DNA of 20,807 bases, from positions 4,972 through 25,778 of IMG/VR virus record IMGVR_UViG_3300030061_003638. The stretch is one strand, 5' to 3'. Positions 14,980 through 20,807 of the stretch are shown here, one piece after another. The DNA is from a virus. Under the pieces are notes generated by a model. It saw only the letters and a program-made list of their open reading frames with translations, ran no database searches and was not told the DNA's origin. How positions within the stretch are numbered: position 1 is the first letter of the stretch; every line of letters begins with the position of its first letter. A program made the position numbers and the translations under genes.

Positions 14980-15581
14980 ATATAAATATTGAAACTCATT
15001 CGTTGTTTACTGAAAAGGTATGGACTTTTAAAATACCTAATCACGATACATGGAAAAACCATATAAATAATATTGTTAAAGTAGAATCAAATAAATCTAT
15101 ACACCAACATTCTACTTCTCCTGAAGAAGAGTGTAATGTTAAAGCTTCTCGCACAGGATGGTGGTCACATTTTCAATATTCTATTTTACGAAACCTAACT
15201 GACTTTATTGGAAATAACTGTTTAAATGCGATTGCTTCAACAGAAAAATTTGACATGCCTAAATTTACTGTAACTAATTGTTGGATTAATTGGTACGATA
15301 AAACTCAATATGCTGAAGTGCACAATCATCATTTTCATCCGCTTTCTGTTGTTTACTTTGTAGATCTTCCAGATGAAAATTCTAATTTTTTATTTCATAA
15401 TTATTATGGAAGTGCTTTAAAAAAAGACGGTGACAAATTATTAAATGTAGAAGAAGGAACGATTATAATTTTTAATGGATCTCTTCCTCATTCAGTTTCT
15501 CCTAATCTTTCTGATAAATTAAGAGTTACTTTTGCTGCTAATTATGAACCTGTTTTTGAAGAAGAAAGAAAAAAATATTAA
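14976..15581 (+). CDS. 2OG-Fe(II) oxygenase, Oxy_5-like, HNH motif
   Basis: 201 aa. N-terminal ETHSLFTEKVWTFKIPNHD corresponds to the family's usual LFxTPV(x)xxxxP opening, and TGWWSHFQYSI (60-70) to its conserved GWxS segment. The metal region is YAEVHNHHFHPLSVVYFVDLP (H116, H118); EEGTIIIFNGSLPHSVSPN gives H172; R183 in DKLRVTFAANY is the 2OG anchor. It belongs with the proteins at 4527, 11405 and 17248, all of which show H-x-H where most 2OG enzymes have H-x-D/E. The distal strand carries FNGSLPH instead of FPSWLxH. Overlaps: ATGA at its start, TAATG at its end. Confidence 0.82.
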   Translation: MNINIETHSLFTEKVWTFKIPNHDTWKNHINNIVKVESNKSIHQHSTSPEEECNVKASRTGWWSHFQYSILRNLTDFIGNNCLNAIASTEKFDMPKFTVTNCWINWYDKTQYAEVHNHHFHPLSVVYFVDLPDENSNFLFHNYYGSALKKDGDKLLNVEEGTIIIFNGSLPHSVSPNLSDKLRVTFAANYEPVFEEERKKY

Positions 15582-16099
15582 TGATACATAAATCTAAATT
15601 AATTATAAATAACAAAAAAGACTTTGTTAAAGAAATTCATACGGCAGCAGCTATTTATCGTGAAGCTTTTCCAGAAAAAGATTTAACCTGGGGATATAAT
15701 CTTTATAATACATTTGGTATTACTTCCCCTTCTAAATTATTTTATGAACTTTTTAAAGAACTACGAACAGTAATTTTAAATTACACTGATTCTAAATACA
15801 TATGGATGCAATCATGGATTAATTTTCATCAACAAGATGAAGTGTTACATTGGCATAGCCATGAGTGGGATTTTCATGGGTACATAACTATTGAACCTCA
15901 TCAGACAAGAACAGTATTTGAAAACTTTGAAATTGTTAATGAGGTAGGAAATATTTATATAGGTCCTGGTGATCTTTATCACAAGGTTATTGTAGATAAG
16001 AAATTTAATACTCCTCGTATAACTCTTGGTTTTGATTGTCACACAAAACCTTTAACACAACCTAACAATACAATTGGTTTAATACCTATTATACGATAA
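15581..16099 (+). CDS. Putative 2OG-Fe(II) oxygenase, HWHSH motif
   Basis: 172 aa. WMQSWINFHQQDEVLHWHSH (H90, H92, H94), then FHGYITIEPH, EVGNIYIGPGDLYHKV (H134) and NTPRITLGFDC (R146) outline a double-stranded beta-helix with His metal ligands and an Arg 2OG anchor. The first motif is H-x-H-x-H-E, close to but not the same as the HNH/HTH motif of the Oxy_5-like group, and the N-terminal 70 residues are unrelated to it. Which His residues bind iron cannot be decided by eye. A cupin-like metal enzyme that does not use 2OG is the main alternative. TAATG overlaps at both ends. Confidence 0.72.
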   Translation: MIHKSKLIINNKKDFVKEIHTAAAIYREAFPEKDLTWGYNLYNTFGITSPSKLFYELFKELRTVILNYTDSKYIWMQSWINFHQQDEVLHWHSHEWDFHGYITIEPHQTRTVFENFEIVNEVGNIYIGPGDLYHKVIVDKKFNTPRITLGFDCHTKPLTQPNNTIGLIPIIR

Positions 16100-16725
16100 T
16101 GGAATATTATTCTTTTTCAAAAAACATTATAGCCGCTAATAATTTTTTACCCCCAAATATAATAGACAAGCTGTATATAGATTTTTTAAATTTAAGAAAT
16201 TATTTTGATATATCTGAATGGCAAAATAAAGAAGGAAATAAAAAAAAAGAATTTTATTCTCCTCATTGTGGGGGCTTTGATTTTTGGATCACAGATAAAA
16301 ATGTAAAAGATTTTGAAAACACTACTATTTTACATTTAAAATCATGGTTTTTGCATCAAGGATTATTAGCCTATATTCAAGATAATTTTTCTAACTCTGT
16401 ATTTGATTTATTAAATAGAAAATTAAAGTTTTCAATTCATGTTGTTTCCTATAATAAAGAAGGATATTATAATTGGCATCAAGATATTAATCCAAAGAAT
16501 ATATTTACGATGAATTTAATTTTACAAAAACCCAGTAATTTAATAGGTGGAGAATTTTTATTTAAAGATAATAATAAAATAATTAAAACTAATAACACTC
16601 ATAATTTTTTTTCTTGTTTTCCTTCTTTTATATGGCATGCGGTTAAACCTTTGCAAGCAGATAAAGAAGTATCTTTTTTAGAACAACGATTTAGTATTCA
16701 ATTTTGGTGGAGATTAGATGAATAG
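16099..16725 (+). CDS. 2OG-Fe(II) oxygenase, P4H-like
   Basis: 208 aa. N-terminal helical part, then KFSIHVVSYNKEGYYNWHQD (H127, D129), TMNLILQKPSNLIGGEFLF, FFSCFPSFIWHAVKPL (H180) and EQRFSIQFWW (R197). The full HxD...H...R set plus the L....L.GGEF.F turn matches the PF13640/PiuC-type oxygenases; the same turn appears in the 7659-8186 protein (YEGGEFSFF), placing both in one broad subgroup, although the N-termini do not resemble each other. A ~30-residue insert lies between the GGEF strand and the distal His. Substrate unknown. The start overlaps the upstream stop (TAATG) and the stop lies 8 bp inside the next gene. Confidence 0.86.
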   Translation: MEYYSFSKNIIAANNFLPPNIIDKLYIDFLNLRNYFDISEWQNKEGNKKKEFYSPHCGGFDFWITDKNVKDFENTTILHLKSWFLHQGLLAYIQDNFSNSVFDLLNRKLKFSIHVVSYNKEGYYNWHQDINPKNIFTMNLILQKPSNLIGGEFLFKDNNKIIKTNNTHNFFSCFPSFIWHAVKPLQADKEVSFLEQRFSIQFWWRLDE

Positions 16726-17251
16726 TATTTTTGTACAAGATAATTTTTTTGAAGATGATATTTTTCAAAAAATAAAATTAGAAATACCTACAGTAGAATT
16801 TACTCCTCCTCCTAATGAAACTAGAGTTTATCAATCTTCTTATTGGTTTGATCATAAATTACCAGTAATGTGTGAAGTTCAAAAATTAATATATAAAAAT
16901 ATAAAACTTTATTTTAATATGGAAGTAGATGTAAATGAAGTTACAGACGTAGATTGTATGTATACTATGTCTAATGCTAAAGATCATCCACGCCCACATA
17001 CTGACGGTTCAGCAACTCATCAATGTCTTATCTATATAAAAGGAGATTCACACTTGGCTAATGGCACAGGTTTTTATACTCGTGATCCAGAAGATATATT
17101 AAAATTTCATTTAAACTTAAATGTAGGATTTAAAGAAAACAGAGCTGTATTTTTTTCTTCAGATAATTGGCACTCACCTATGCAATGGTCAGGTGAAAGT
17201 TCATGGAGATATAGTATTGCTAATTTTATGACAATGAAAGGAAAAAAATGA
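16718..17251 (+). CDS. 2OG-Fe(II) oxygenase, paralogue of 7132 gene
   Basis: 177 aa. HPRPHTDGSATHQCLIYIKG holds H94 and D96; NWHSPMQW holds H152; SWRYSIANF holds R164. The opening FVQDNFFEDD, EFTPPPNE, the NGTGFYT segment and NVGFKENRAVFFSS are matched by VDNFLDEK, EYTPRVNE, NGTGFFT and HVGFVENRAIFFN of the protein at 7132-7659. A gap-free match of the distinctive GTGF[FY]T and VGF.ENRA[IV]FF blocks is strong evidence of common origin, with enough divergence to suggest different substrates. It has an 8-bp overlap with the gene before and an ATGA overlap with the gene after. Confidence 0.86.
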   Translation: MNSIFVQDNFFEDDIFQKIKLEIPTVEFTPPPNETRVYQSSYWFDHKLPVMCEVQKLIYKNIKLYFNMEVDVNEVTDVDCMYTMSNAKDHPRPHTDGSATHQCLIYIKGDSHLANGTGFYTRDPEDILKFHLNLNVGFKENRAVFFSSDNWHSPMQWSGESSWRYSIANFMTMKGKK

Positions 17252-17847
17252 AAAAGAAAATTATAGTAGAAGGACGTTTCATTAGTAAATTTACTGTTCC
17301 TAAAAAATATATTAAAGATTTAAATAATCATTATGAAAAAGCAAAAACTCATTTATCAAGTTATGGTCATAGATTAGCAGGAAGACTAGATTCAGAATTA
17401 AATATTATGGCATTAATTGAAAAAACACAGGCTTTTAAATATTTTGTAAAATGTATGAATGATCATCTTAAAACAAGTGAGGATTTTAATGTATGTAAAC
17501 CGGGTCCACATCATTTAGATATTAATGGTTGTTGGATTAATGATATGAAAGAAGGAGAATATAATCCTCCTCATACACATCATGACGGAACAGGATGGTC
17601 TACTGTTTTATTTTTAAAAGTTCCTGAGTTTATAGATGATACAAAAGATCCTCATAAATTTAAAGATGGTCAATTGTGTTTTATAATGAATCAAAATATA
17701 TGTCATTATGTTACTCCTAAAGTAGGAGATTTTTATATATTTAGAGCAGATCATCAACATTGTGTAATGCCTTTTAAAACAAAAAAATCTGGGGCTATAA
17801 GACGTTCTATGTCTTTTAATTTTATTGAAGTGAAAAAAGATGTTTGA
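17248..17847 (+). CDS. 2OG-Fe(II) oxygenase, Oxy_5-like, HTHHD motif
   Basis: 199 aa. INGCWINDMKEGEYNPPHTH (H109, H111, then H112 and D113), STVLFLKVPEFIDDT, GQLCFIM, TPKVGDFYIFRADHQHCVMP (H171) and RRSMSFNFIEV (R185/186). The N.W.N....GEYNPPHTH and GDFYIF...H.V.PF...RRSMSFN layout is the textbook pattern of phage PF13759-type proteins and closely parallels the protein at 4527-5219 (GDIFLFPNWLAHGVYPF, RRSVSFN). The N-terminus is short and Lys-rich. It overlaps the upstream gene as ATGA and the downstream gene by 8 bp. Substrate unknown. Confidence 0.86.
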   Translation: MKKKIIVEGRFISKFTVPKKYIKDLNNHYEKAKTHLSSYGHRLAGRLDSELNIMALIEKTQAFKYFVKCMNDHLKTSEDFNVCKPGPHHLDINGCWINDMKEGEYNPPHTHHDGTGWSTVLFLKVPEFIDDTKDPHKFKDGQLCFIMNQNICHYVTPKVGDFYIFRADHQHCVMPFKTKKSGAIRRSMSFNFIEVKKDV

Positions 17848-18529
17848 GAAACAAATAAAGTTTATTGCTACCGATAAAGAAATGTTAGACATATGGCCTC
17901 ATCCACGTCCTGCTTCTCGTTTTATCCCTGAAGAATATAAAAAATTAGAAAGATTTACTGAAGGTAATATACATGAACCAACTGTTAAAGTATGCATACC
18001 TTTTCTTGATTCTTTAACGGCTGGATATATTATTCCATTTGATCAAGATTATTTAGTTGATCCAGTAGAAAATGATTTTAGTGTAACCCCTGCCAACAAA
18101 GAACAAAATAATTTTGGTTACCATAAAAAAGCTCAGTTACCATTAGAATGGCAAAAAAATTCTGGAGAAAAAGCAGGAAAATTTATTAACAAATGGCTTA
18201 TTCAAACACCACCTGGTTATAGTTGTTTATTTACACATCCTATGAATAGATATGGAGAAACTCGATTTAAAATTATTGAAGGTATTGTAGATACAGATAC
18301 TTATCTTAATACAATTCATTTTCCTTTTATTTTAAATAAAAGAGATAAACAATTTTTATTTAAAAAAGGCGACCCTATGGTTCAAGTTATTCCATTTAAA
18401 CGAGAAGCATGGAAAATGTGGTCTGGTTTTTATTATGAAAAAAAACACAGTCAAACTCTTCGTTTACTTTTAAGTGAGTGGAGCGATAGATATAAAAAGT
18501 TTTTTTGGCATAAAAAAAGTTTTAAGTAA
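17840..18529 (+). CDS. DUF6065-like phage protein
   Basis: 229 aa. It contains DIWPHPRPASRFIPEEYKKL, then VKVCIPFLDSLTAGYIIPFD, NNFGYHKKAQLP, NKWLIQTPPGYSCLFTHPMN, GIVDTDTYLNTIHFPF and KGDPMVQVIPFKREAWKM. I recognise this run of motifs as a family widespread in marine phages (DUF6065 in my memory); no biochemical function is known to me. Many conserved Pro, His and Asp suggest an enzyme or binding protein rather than a structural one. The family's usual length is close to this. It is the last gene of the operon, overlaps the oxygenase before it by 8 bp, and ends 4 bp short of the convergent tail-fibre block, with no obvious terminator hairpin between. Confidence 0.72.
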   Translation: MFEKQIKFIATDKEMLDIWPHPRPASRFIPEEYKKLERFTEGNIHEPTVKVCIPFLDSLTAGYIIPFDQDYLVDPVENDFSVTPANKEQNNFGYHKKAQLPLEWQKNSGEKAGKFINKWLIQTPPGYSCLFTHPMNRYGETRFKIIEGIVDTDTYLNTIHFPFILNKRDKQFLFKKGDPMVQVIPFKREAWKMWSGFYYEKKHSQTLRLLLSEWSDRYKKFFWHKKSFK

Positions 18530-18533
18530 CTAA

Positions 18534-18869
18534 TTAAGAATCATCGTCAGGATTATTATAATTAGGATCAGCTATTAATTCGTCTTTTCTAGTCTGTCCC
18601 CAATCTAATAAATTTTGAACTGTAGTAGTGCCAGTAACAATATCGCTTGTAGAATTTAAATCTGTATTACCTTTCATTTTTCCTGAAGGACCACAATGTT
18701 GTATTTCATTATCACCTGATAAAGTATTATAAATAATGTAATGAATATTATTATCTCCTGGCTGACCAGATGGTAAAGCAGGCATTGAGTCCCCTTTATC
18801 TGCCCATTTAATATAAAAATTATCTACTTTTATATAATCTCCATTTGATATTACAATTTCTGTTGCCAT
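18534..18869 (-). CDS. Tail-fibre-associated small protein
   Basis: 111 aa, starting MATEIVISNGDYIKVDNFYI. The middle (ALPSGQPGDNNIHYIIYNTL, then GDNEIQHCGPSGKMKGNTDL) resembles small proteins next to phage tail fibres that carry an H-x-I-x-Y/W strand pair followed by an NEIQ...G.M.GN turn. The C-terminus is an acidic helix (LLDWGQTRKDELIADP). AAGGAG precedes the ATG on the minus strand. It lies 11 bp after the collar fibre gene, so fibre assembly or tip decoration is the likely role, by position only. Last gene of the leftward tail block. Confidence 0.75.
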   Translation of the reverse strand: MATEIVISNGDYIKVDNFYIKWADKGDSMPALPSGQPGDNNIHYIIYNTLSGDNEIQHCGPSGKMKGNTDLNSTSDIVTGTTTVQNLLDWGQTRKDELIADPNYNNPDDDS

Positions 18870-18880
18870 TATATTTCTCC

Positions 18881-19534
18881 TTAGTGTTTTATAATATAGT
18901 TAACCACCACATATGGTGAGAATGAATTGGTTCCTGCAGCTGTAACAGTTCCTGTTAAAGCTCCCCCTGAATTAGTTACGGCTACAGTTCCTGTTAATGT
19001 TCCCGCTAATGTTCCTGTGCCATGATTATGTGCTGTTCCTGATCCTTCACTACCTGAAGGATTATAATTAAAACGACCTTGGTTTGATTGTAATCTTCCT
19101 GATCCTGAAGGGCCACCTCTTAATTGCAAAGTATGTGTATGAGAAGCTAATTGAGCCGTGGTTAAAGATGTAGTTCCAATATCCCCTGTCATAGTAACTG
19201 ATTGGTTATTAGCTACAGTAGCCGTAATTGTGCTTACAGCTTGATTGTTAGTCATTGCAACAGTAACTGTATTAGCACCACCAGTAGCTGCTAAATTATA
19301 AGTATTACCATCATATCCTTGTGGAGTTTTTCCTTGTAATTGAGGTACATTAAATGTTGTTGACCCATTACCTGCTCCATAAGTAGTAGAAAGTACAGTA
19401 AAAAGTTCAGCATAAGTAGTTCGAGAAACTGCTGAACCATCACATAATAAATATCCGTTTGGTGCTGTTGCTTTACCCCAAGGTTTAATAGTTCCTACTT
19501 CACTTCTATTTGTAAAATCTTGTAAATTAGTCAT
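18881..19534 (-). CDS. Tail fibre protein with phage tail collar domain
   Basis: 217 aa. Residues 13-72 (VGTIKPWGKATAPNGYLLCD, GSAVSRTTYAELF, YGAGNGSTTFNVPQLQGKTP) are a clear Phage Tail Collar domain (PF07484). It is followed by a Thr/Val/Gly-rich region with LASHTHTLQLRG and HNHGTGTLAGTLTGTV, and the family's usual end FSPYVVVNYIIKH. The H-T-H and H-N-H pairs are typical of metal-coordinated trimeric fibre tips. It is a distal tail fibre/receptor-contact protein. Its start overlaps the upstream gene by 8 bp; GGAG lies about 10 nt upstream. Confidence 0.92.
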   Translation of the reverse strand: MTNLQDFTNRSEVGTIKPWGKATAPNGYLLCDGSAVSRTTYAELFTVLSTTYGAGNGSTTFNVPQLQGKTPQGYDGNTYNLAATGGANTVTVAMTNNQAVSTITATVANNQSVTMTGDIGTTSLTTAQLASHTHTLQLRGGPSGSGRLQSNQGRFNYNPSGSEGSGTAHNHGTGTLAGTLTGTVAVTNSGGALTGTVTAAGTNSFSPYVVVNYIIKH

Positions 19535-20252
19535 TGTACTTTAATCTCCATCCATAAGTTGCATCGTAATACACTAGAGCTATACCTGCACTGTTAGTAG
19601 TAATTTCTAAATCAGCAGCAGATCCCATAATTTTTTCAGAGTTACGACCTACGGTAATTTTATTTGTTCCTGCCGTTCCCTCAGCATCTATAATTTTACA
19701 TTGCATTCCCATACTTGGAGAAGCTGGTAATGTTAAAGTAAAAGTTCCCCCTGATGTATCAGCAAAAATATTATCGCCATCTACCATAGTATAGTTTCCA
19801 GTTTTTTTAACCCATGTTTCACTTAAACCTGCTAGATCAAAAATATCATACCAGTTAGTACCATCAGTAGCTAATAAACGATATTTACCGTTTGTAACGG
19901 TTACTGTGTTTCCTGTAGCCCCTAATCGTGCTGAAATATCAGCGCCACCACTAATATTATTATAGATCCCCATAGTTTTTTGAGTTGCAGGAAATTGAAT
20001 TGTATGAGTAGTTGAAACTGTTCCTGTAAAAATTAATTGATTTTGTCTGGCTTCATTGTTTGCTTGAGATTGTGGACCATCACCGTTTGATAATGTGGTT
20101 GCCGTGCCAGTAGTAATAGCTTTTGAATATACACCAGCAATAGCAAATTCAAAAACTTGAGAAAAGTTGTTATTGGTTATTGTTCCCCACGTGCCTGAGT
20201 TTTCCCCATTTACTTGTAGTTCCGTTCTAAGCCCTGTTGAATATGTTGACAT
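19527..20252 (-). CDS. Tail fibre/appendage protein
   Basis: 241 aa. The N-terminus (STGLRTELQVNGENSGTWGT, then NNNFSQVFEFAIAGV) is a virion-attachment segment I associate with marine phage fibres (the GENSGTWG...N pattern). Central beta strands follow. The C-terminal half (GNYTMVDGDNIFADTSGGTF, LTLPASPSMG, NKITVGRNSEKIMGSAADLE, LVYYDATYGWRLKY) is a recurring phage fibre domain. The ATG has AGGAG 5-6 nt upstream. It probably forms a trimeric fibre shaft, with the collar protein encoded downstream as the tip. No hydrolase motif was seen. Confidence 0.85.
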   Translation of the reverse strand: MSTYSTGLRTELQVNGENSGTWGTITNNNFSQVFEFAIAGVYSKAITTGTATTLSNGDGPQSQANNEARQNQLIFTGTVSTTHTIQFPATQKTMGIYNNISGGADISARLGATGNTVTVTNGKYRLLATDGTNWYDIFDLAGLSETWVKKTGNYTMVDGDNIFADTSGGTFTLTLPASPSMGMQCKIIDAEGTAGTNKITVGRNSEKIMGSAADLEITTNSAGIALVYYDATYGWRLKYND

Positions 20253-20268
20253 TTAATCTCCTAAGTAA

Positions 20269-20297
20269 GTTTTATTGATTAATATAAAGTTTGTCAA
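20269..20297 (-). promoter_or_regulatory. Candidate promoter in tail-fibre block
   Basis: On the minus strand a perfect TTGACA (20292-20297) is followed after exactly 17 bp by TAAAAC (20269-20274, 4/6 to TATAAT), pointing at the fibre gene starting at 20252. The predicted start would abut the AGGAG at 20258-20262. The same DNA contains a 7-bp inverted repeat (20286-20292 and 20297-20303, loop GTCA) directly after the upstream gene's stop, which could be a weak hairpin instead; it has no clean U-run. Confidence 0.3.
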
Positions 20298-20302
20298 AAC
20301 TT

Positions 20303-20807
20303 TTATGCAGCCTTAGTTACTTCCGCCCAACTAATAGAACTGTTAGAGTCATCTACAACATTCCATCCAGTAATGTCAATATCTCCAGTAGCAACAGTAC
20401 CTTGAACGCCTGTTAAAGTCAAGGTTGATGAAGCCTCAATACTTGGATTACCACGACTTGCAGTAAGAGAAACTCCAGTTAAAGCGTATGATGATATTTG
20501 CGTTGCTTGTCCTATAGCCGATGTTGCAGCTTGCCCTGTTGGAGTTATAACAACACCTCCTGCAGCGACTGCACTACCAACATAAGATGTTAAATCATTT
20601 GCTGAATATTCATTTGCATCACTGACAGGAGTATTAGCTTGTCCACCCATACCTGAGTGTTGAGTACAGTAGTAATATAAAGTTGGTGCACTAGAAGCCA
20701 CAGTTATTTGAGTATAGGCTCCTGCATTACCTGGAGTTCCGTTTGTTGTTACACCAGTAGTATATTCAGATCCTCCGCCGTGAGATCCATCCGAAGTCTC
20801 ACTAAAG
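20303..20807 (-). CDS. Tail protein with cupredoxin-like motif, N-terminus beyond window
   Basis: 167 aa visible, open to the right edge; the GTG at 20701 is internal and not the start. The visible N-terminal part reads FSETSDGSHGGGSEYTTGVT, then NGTPGNAGAYTQITVASSAP, then LYYYCTQHSGMGGQANTP. The last motif, C-x2-H-x2-M after an aromatic strand, has the form of a blue-copper (cupredoxin) ligand loop; related segments recur in marine phage tail proteins. The C-terminal ~110 residues are Ala/Thr/Gly-rich beta structure ending in DIDITGWNVVDDSNSSISWA. It is the first visible gene of the leftward tail-fibre block. Whether it binds copper depends on a His upstream, outside the window. Confidence 0.75.
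   Translation of the reverse strand, partial: FSETSDGSHGGGSEYTTGVTTNGTPGNAGAYTQITVASSAPTLYYYCTQHSGMGGQANTPVSDANEYSANDLTSYVGSAVAAGGVVITPTGQAATSAIGQATQISSYALTGVSLTASRGNPSIEASSTLTLTGVQGTVATGDIDITGWNVVDDSNSSISWAEVTKAA

Noticed and set aside
15845-16042. Minus-strand open frame opposite the 15581 oxygenase
   Set aside because: Antisense shadow without any recognisable motif or ribosome site.
17614-17892. Minus-strand open frame opposite 17248 and 17840 genes
   Set aside because: It spans the overlap of two supported genes and looks like antisense of conserved strands.
4527-18529. DNA hypermodification system (TET/JBP-like oxygenases plus glycosyltransferase)
   Set aside because: The oxygenases look like protein or small-molecule hydroxylase families, and no thymidylate/dUMP hydroxymethylase, DNA-binding domain or base-modifying glycosyltransferase signature is visible here. 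It cannot be excluded from the rest of the genome.
18520-18540. Possible terminator at the convergent junction
   Set aside because: Only short A/T stretches are present; no stem with a loop and U-run could be drawn.

Overview
The window looks like part of the genome of a tailed marine bacteriophage with a strongly A+T-rich genome (roughly 70% A+T by eye). It is probably a podovirus-type phage of an AT-rich marine bacterium such as SAR11/Pelagibacter. This rests on several things: dense genes with TAATG and ATGA start/stop overlaps; virion protein types that recur in marine phages (a glycine-zipper protein with a GPGTGTSDDIPAML C-terminus, a Gln-rich AGAFGGSR protein, a P22 gp10-like tail/stabilisation protein, a tail-collar fibre); and the absence of any cellular housekeeping gene. 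The host is inferred, not shown. No tRNA, rRNA, CRISPR array, integrase or insertion sequence was seen.

Layout. (1) Positions 1-4386, minus strand: three late virion genes, the first running off the left edge. (2) A 140-bp divergent gap, then a plus-strand run from 4527 to 12246. It opens with an enzyme cassette: four Fe(II)/2-oxoglutarate-type oxygenases of different subfamilies, a small conserved protein, a UPF0489/arginase-like protein, a sulfotransferase and a GT-A glycosyltransferase. It continues with three structural genes (a 626-aa tail protein, a 55-aa protein, a 125-aa beta-rich protein), another oxygenase and a small conserved protein. (3) One short minus-strand gene at 12243-12458. 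(4) A second plus-strand operon, 12590-18529, of ten genes that overlap or are at most 1 bp apart: seven more oxygenases (one JmjC/cupin), a class I methyltransferase and two divergent DUF6065-like proteins. (5) Positions 18534-20807, minus strand: tail-fibre genes, the last running off the right edge.

The outstanding feature is the density of non-haem iron oxygenase genes: twelve candidates within about 13.3 kb, from at least five sequence subgroups, sharing operons with a sulfotransferase, a glycosyltransferase and a methyltransferase and lying between virion genes. The most economical reading is a late-expressed tailoring system. It could hydroxylate, methylate, sulfate or glycosylate either virion proteins (the tail fibres and tail protein are next door) or a host molecule such as a surface glycan or ribosomal protein. 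The substrate is unknown and cannot be read from the sequence. Secondary points are a conserved oxygenase frame with no ATG/GTG/TTG start (11405), clear paralogy between two oxygenases at opposite ends of the cassette, an HxH instead of HxD metal motif in five oxygenases, and a C-x2-H-x2-M cupredoxin-like motif in a tail protein at the right edge.
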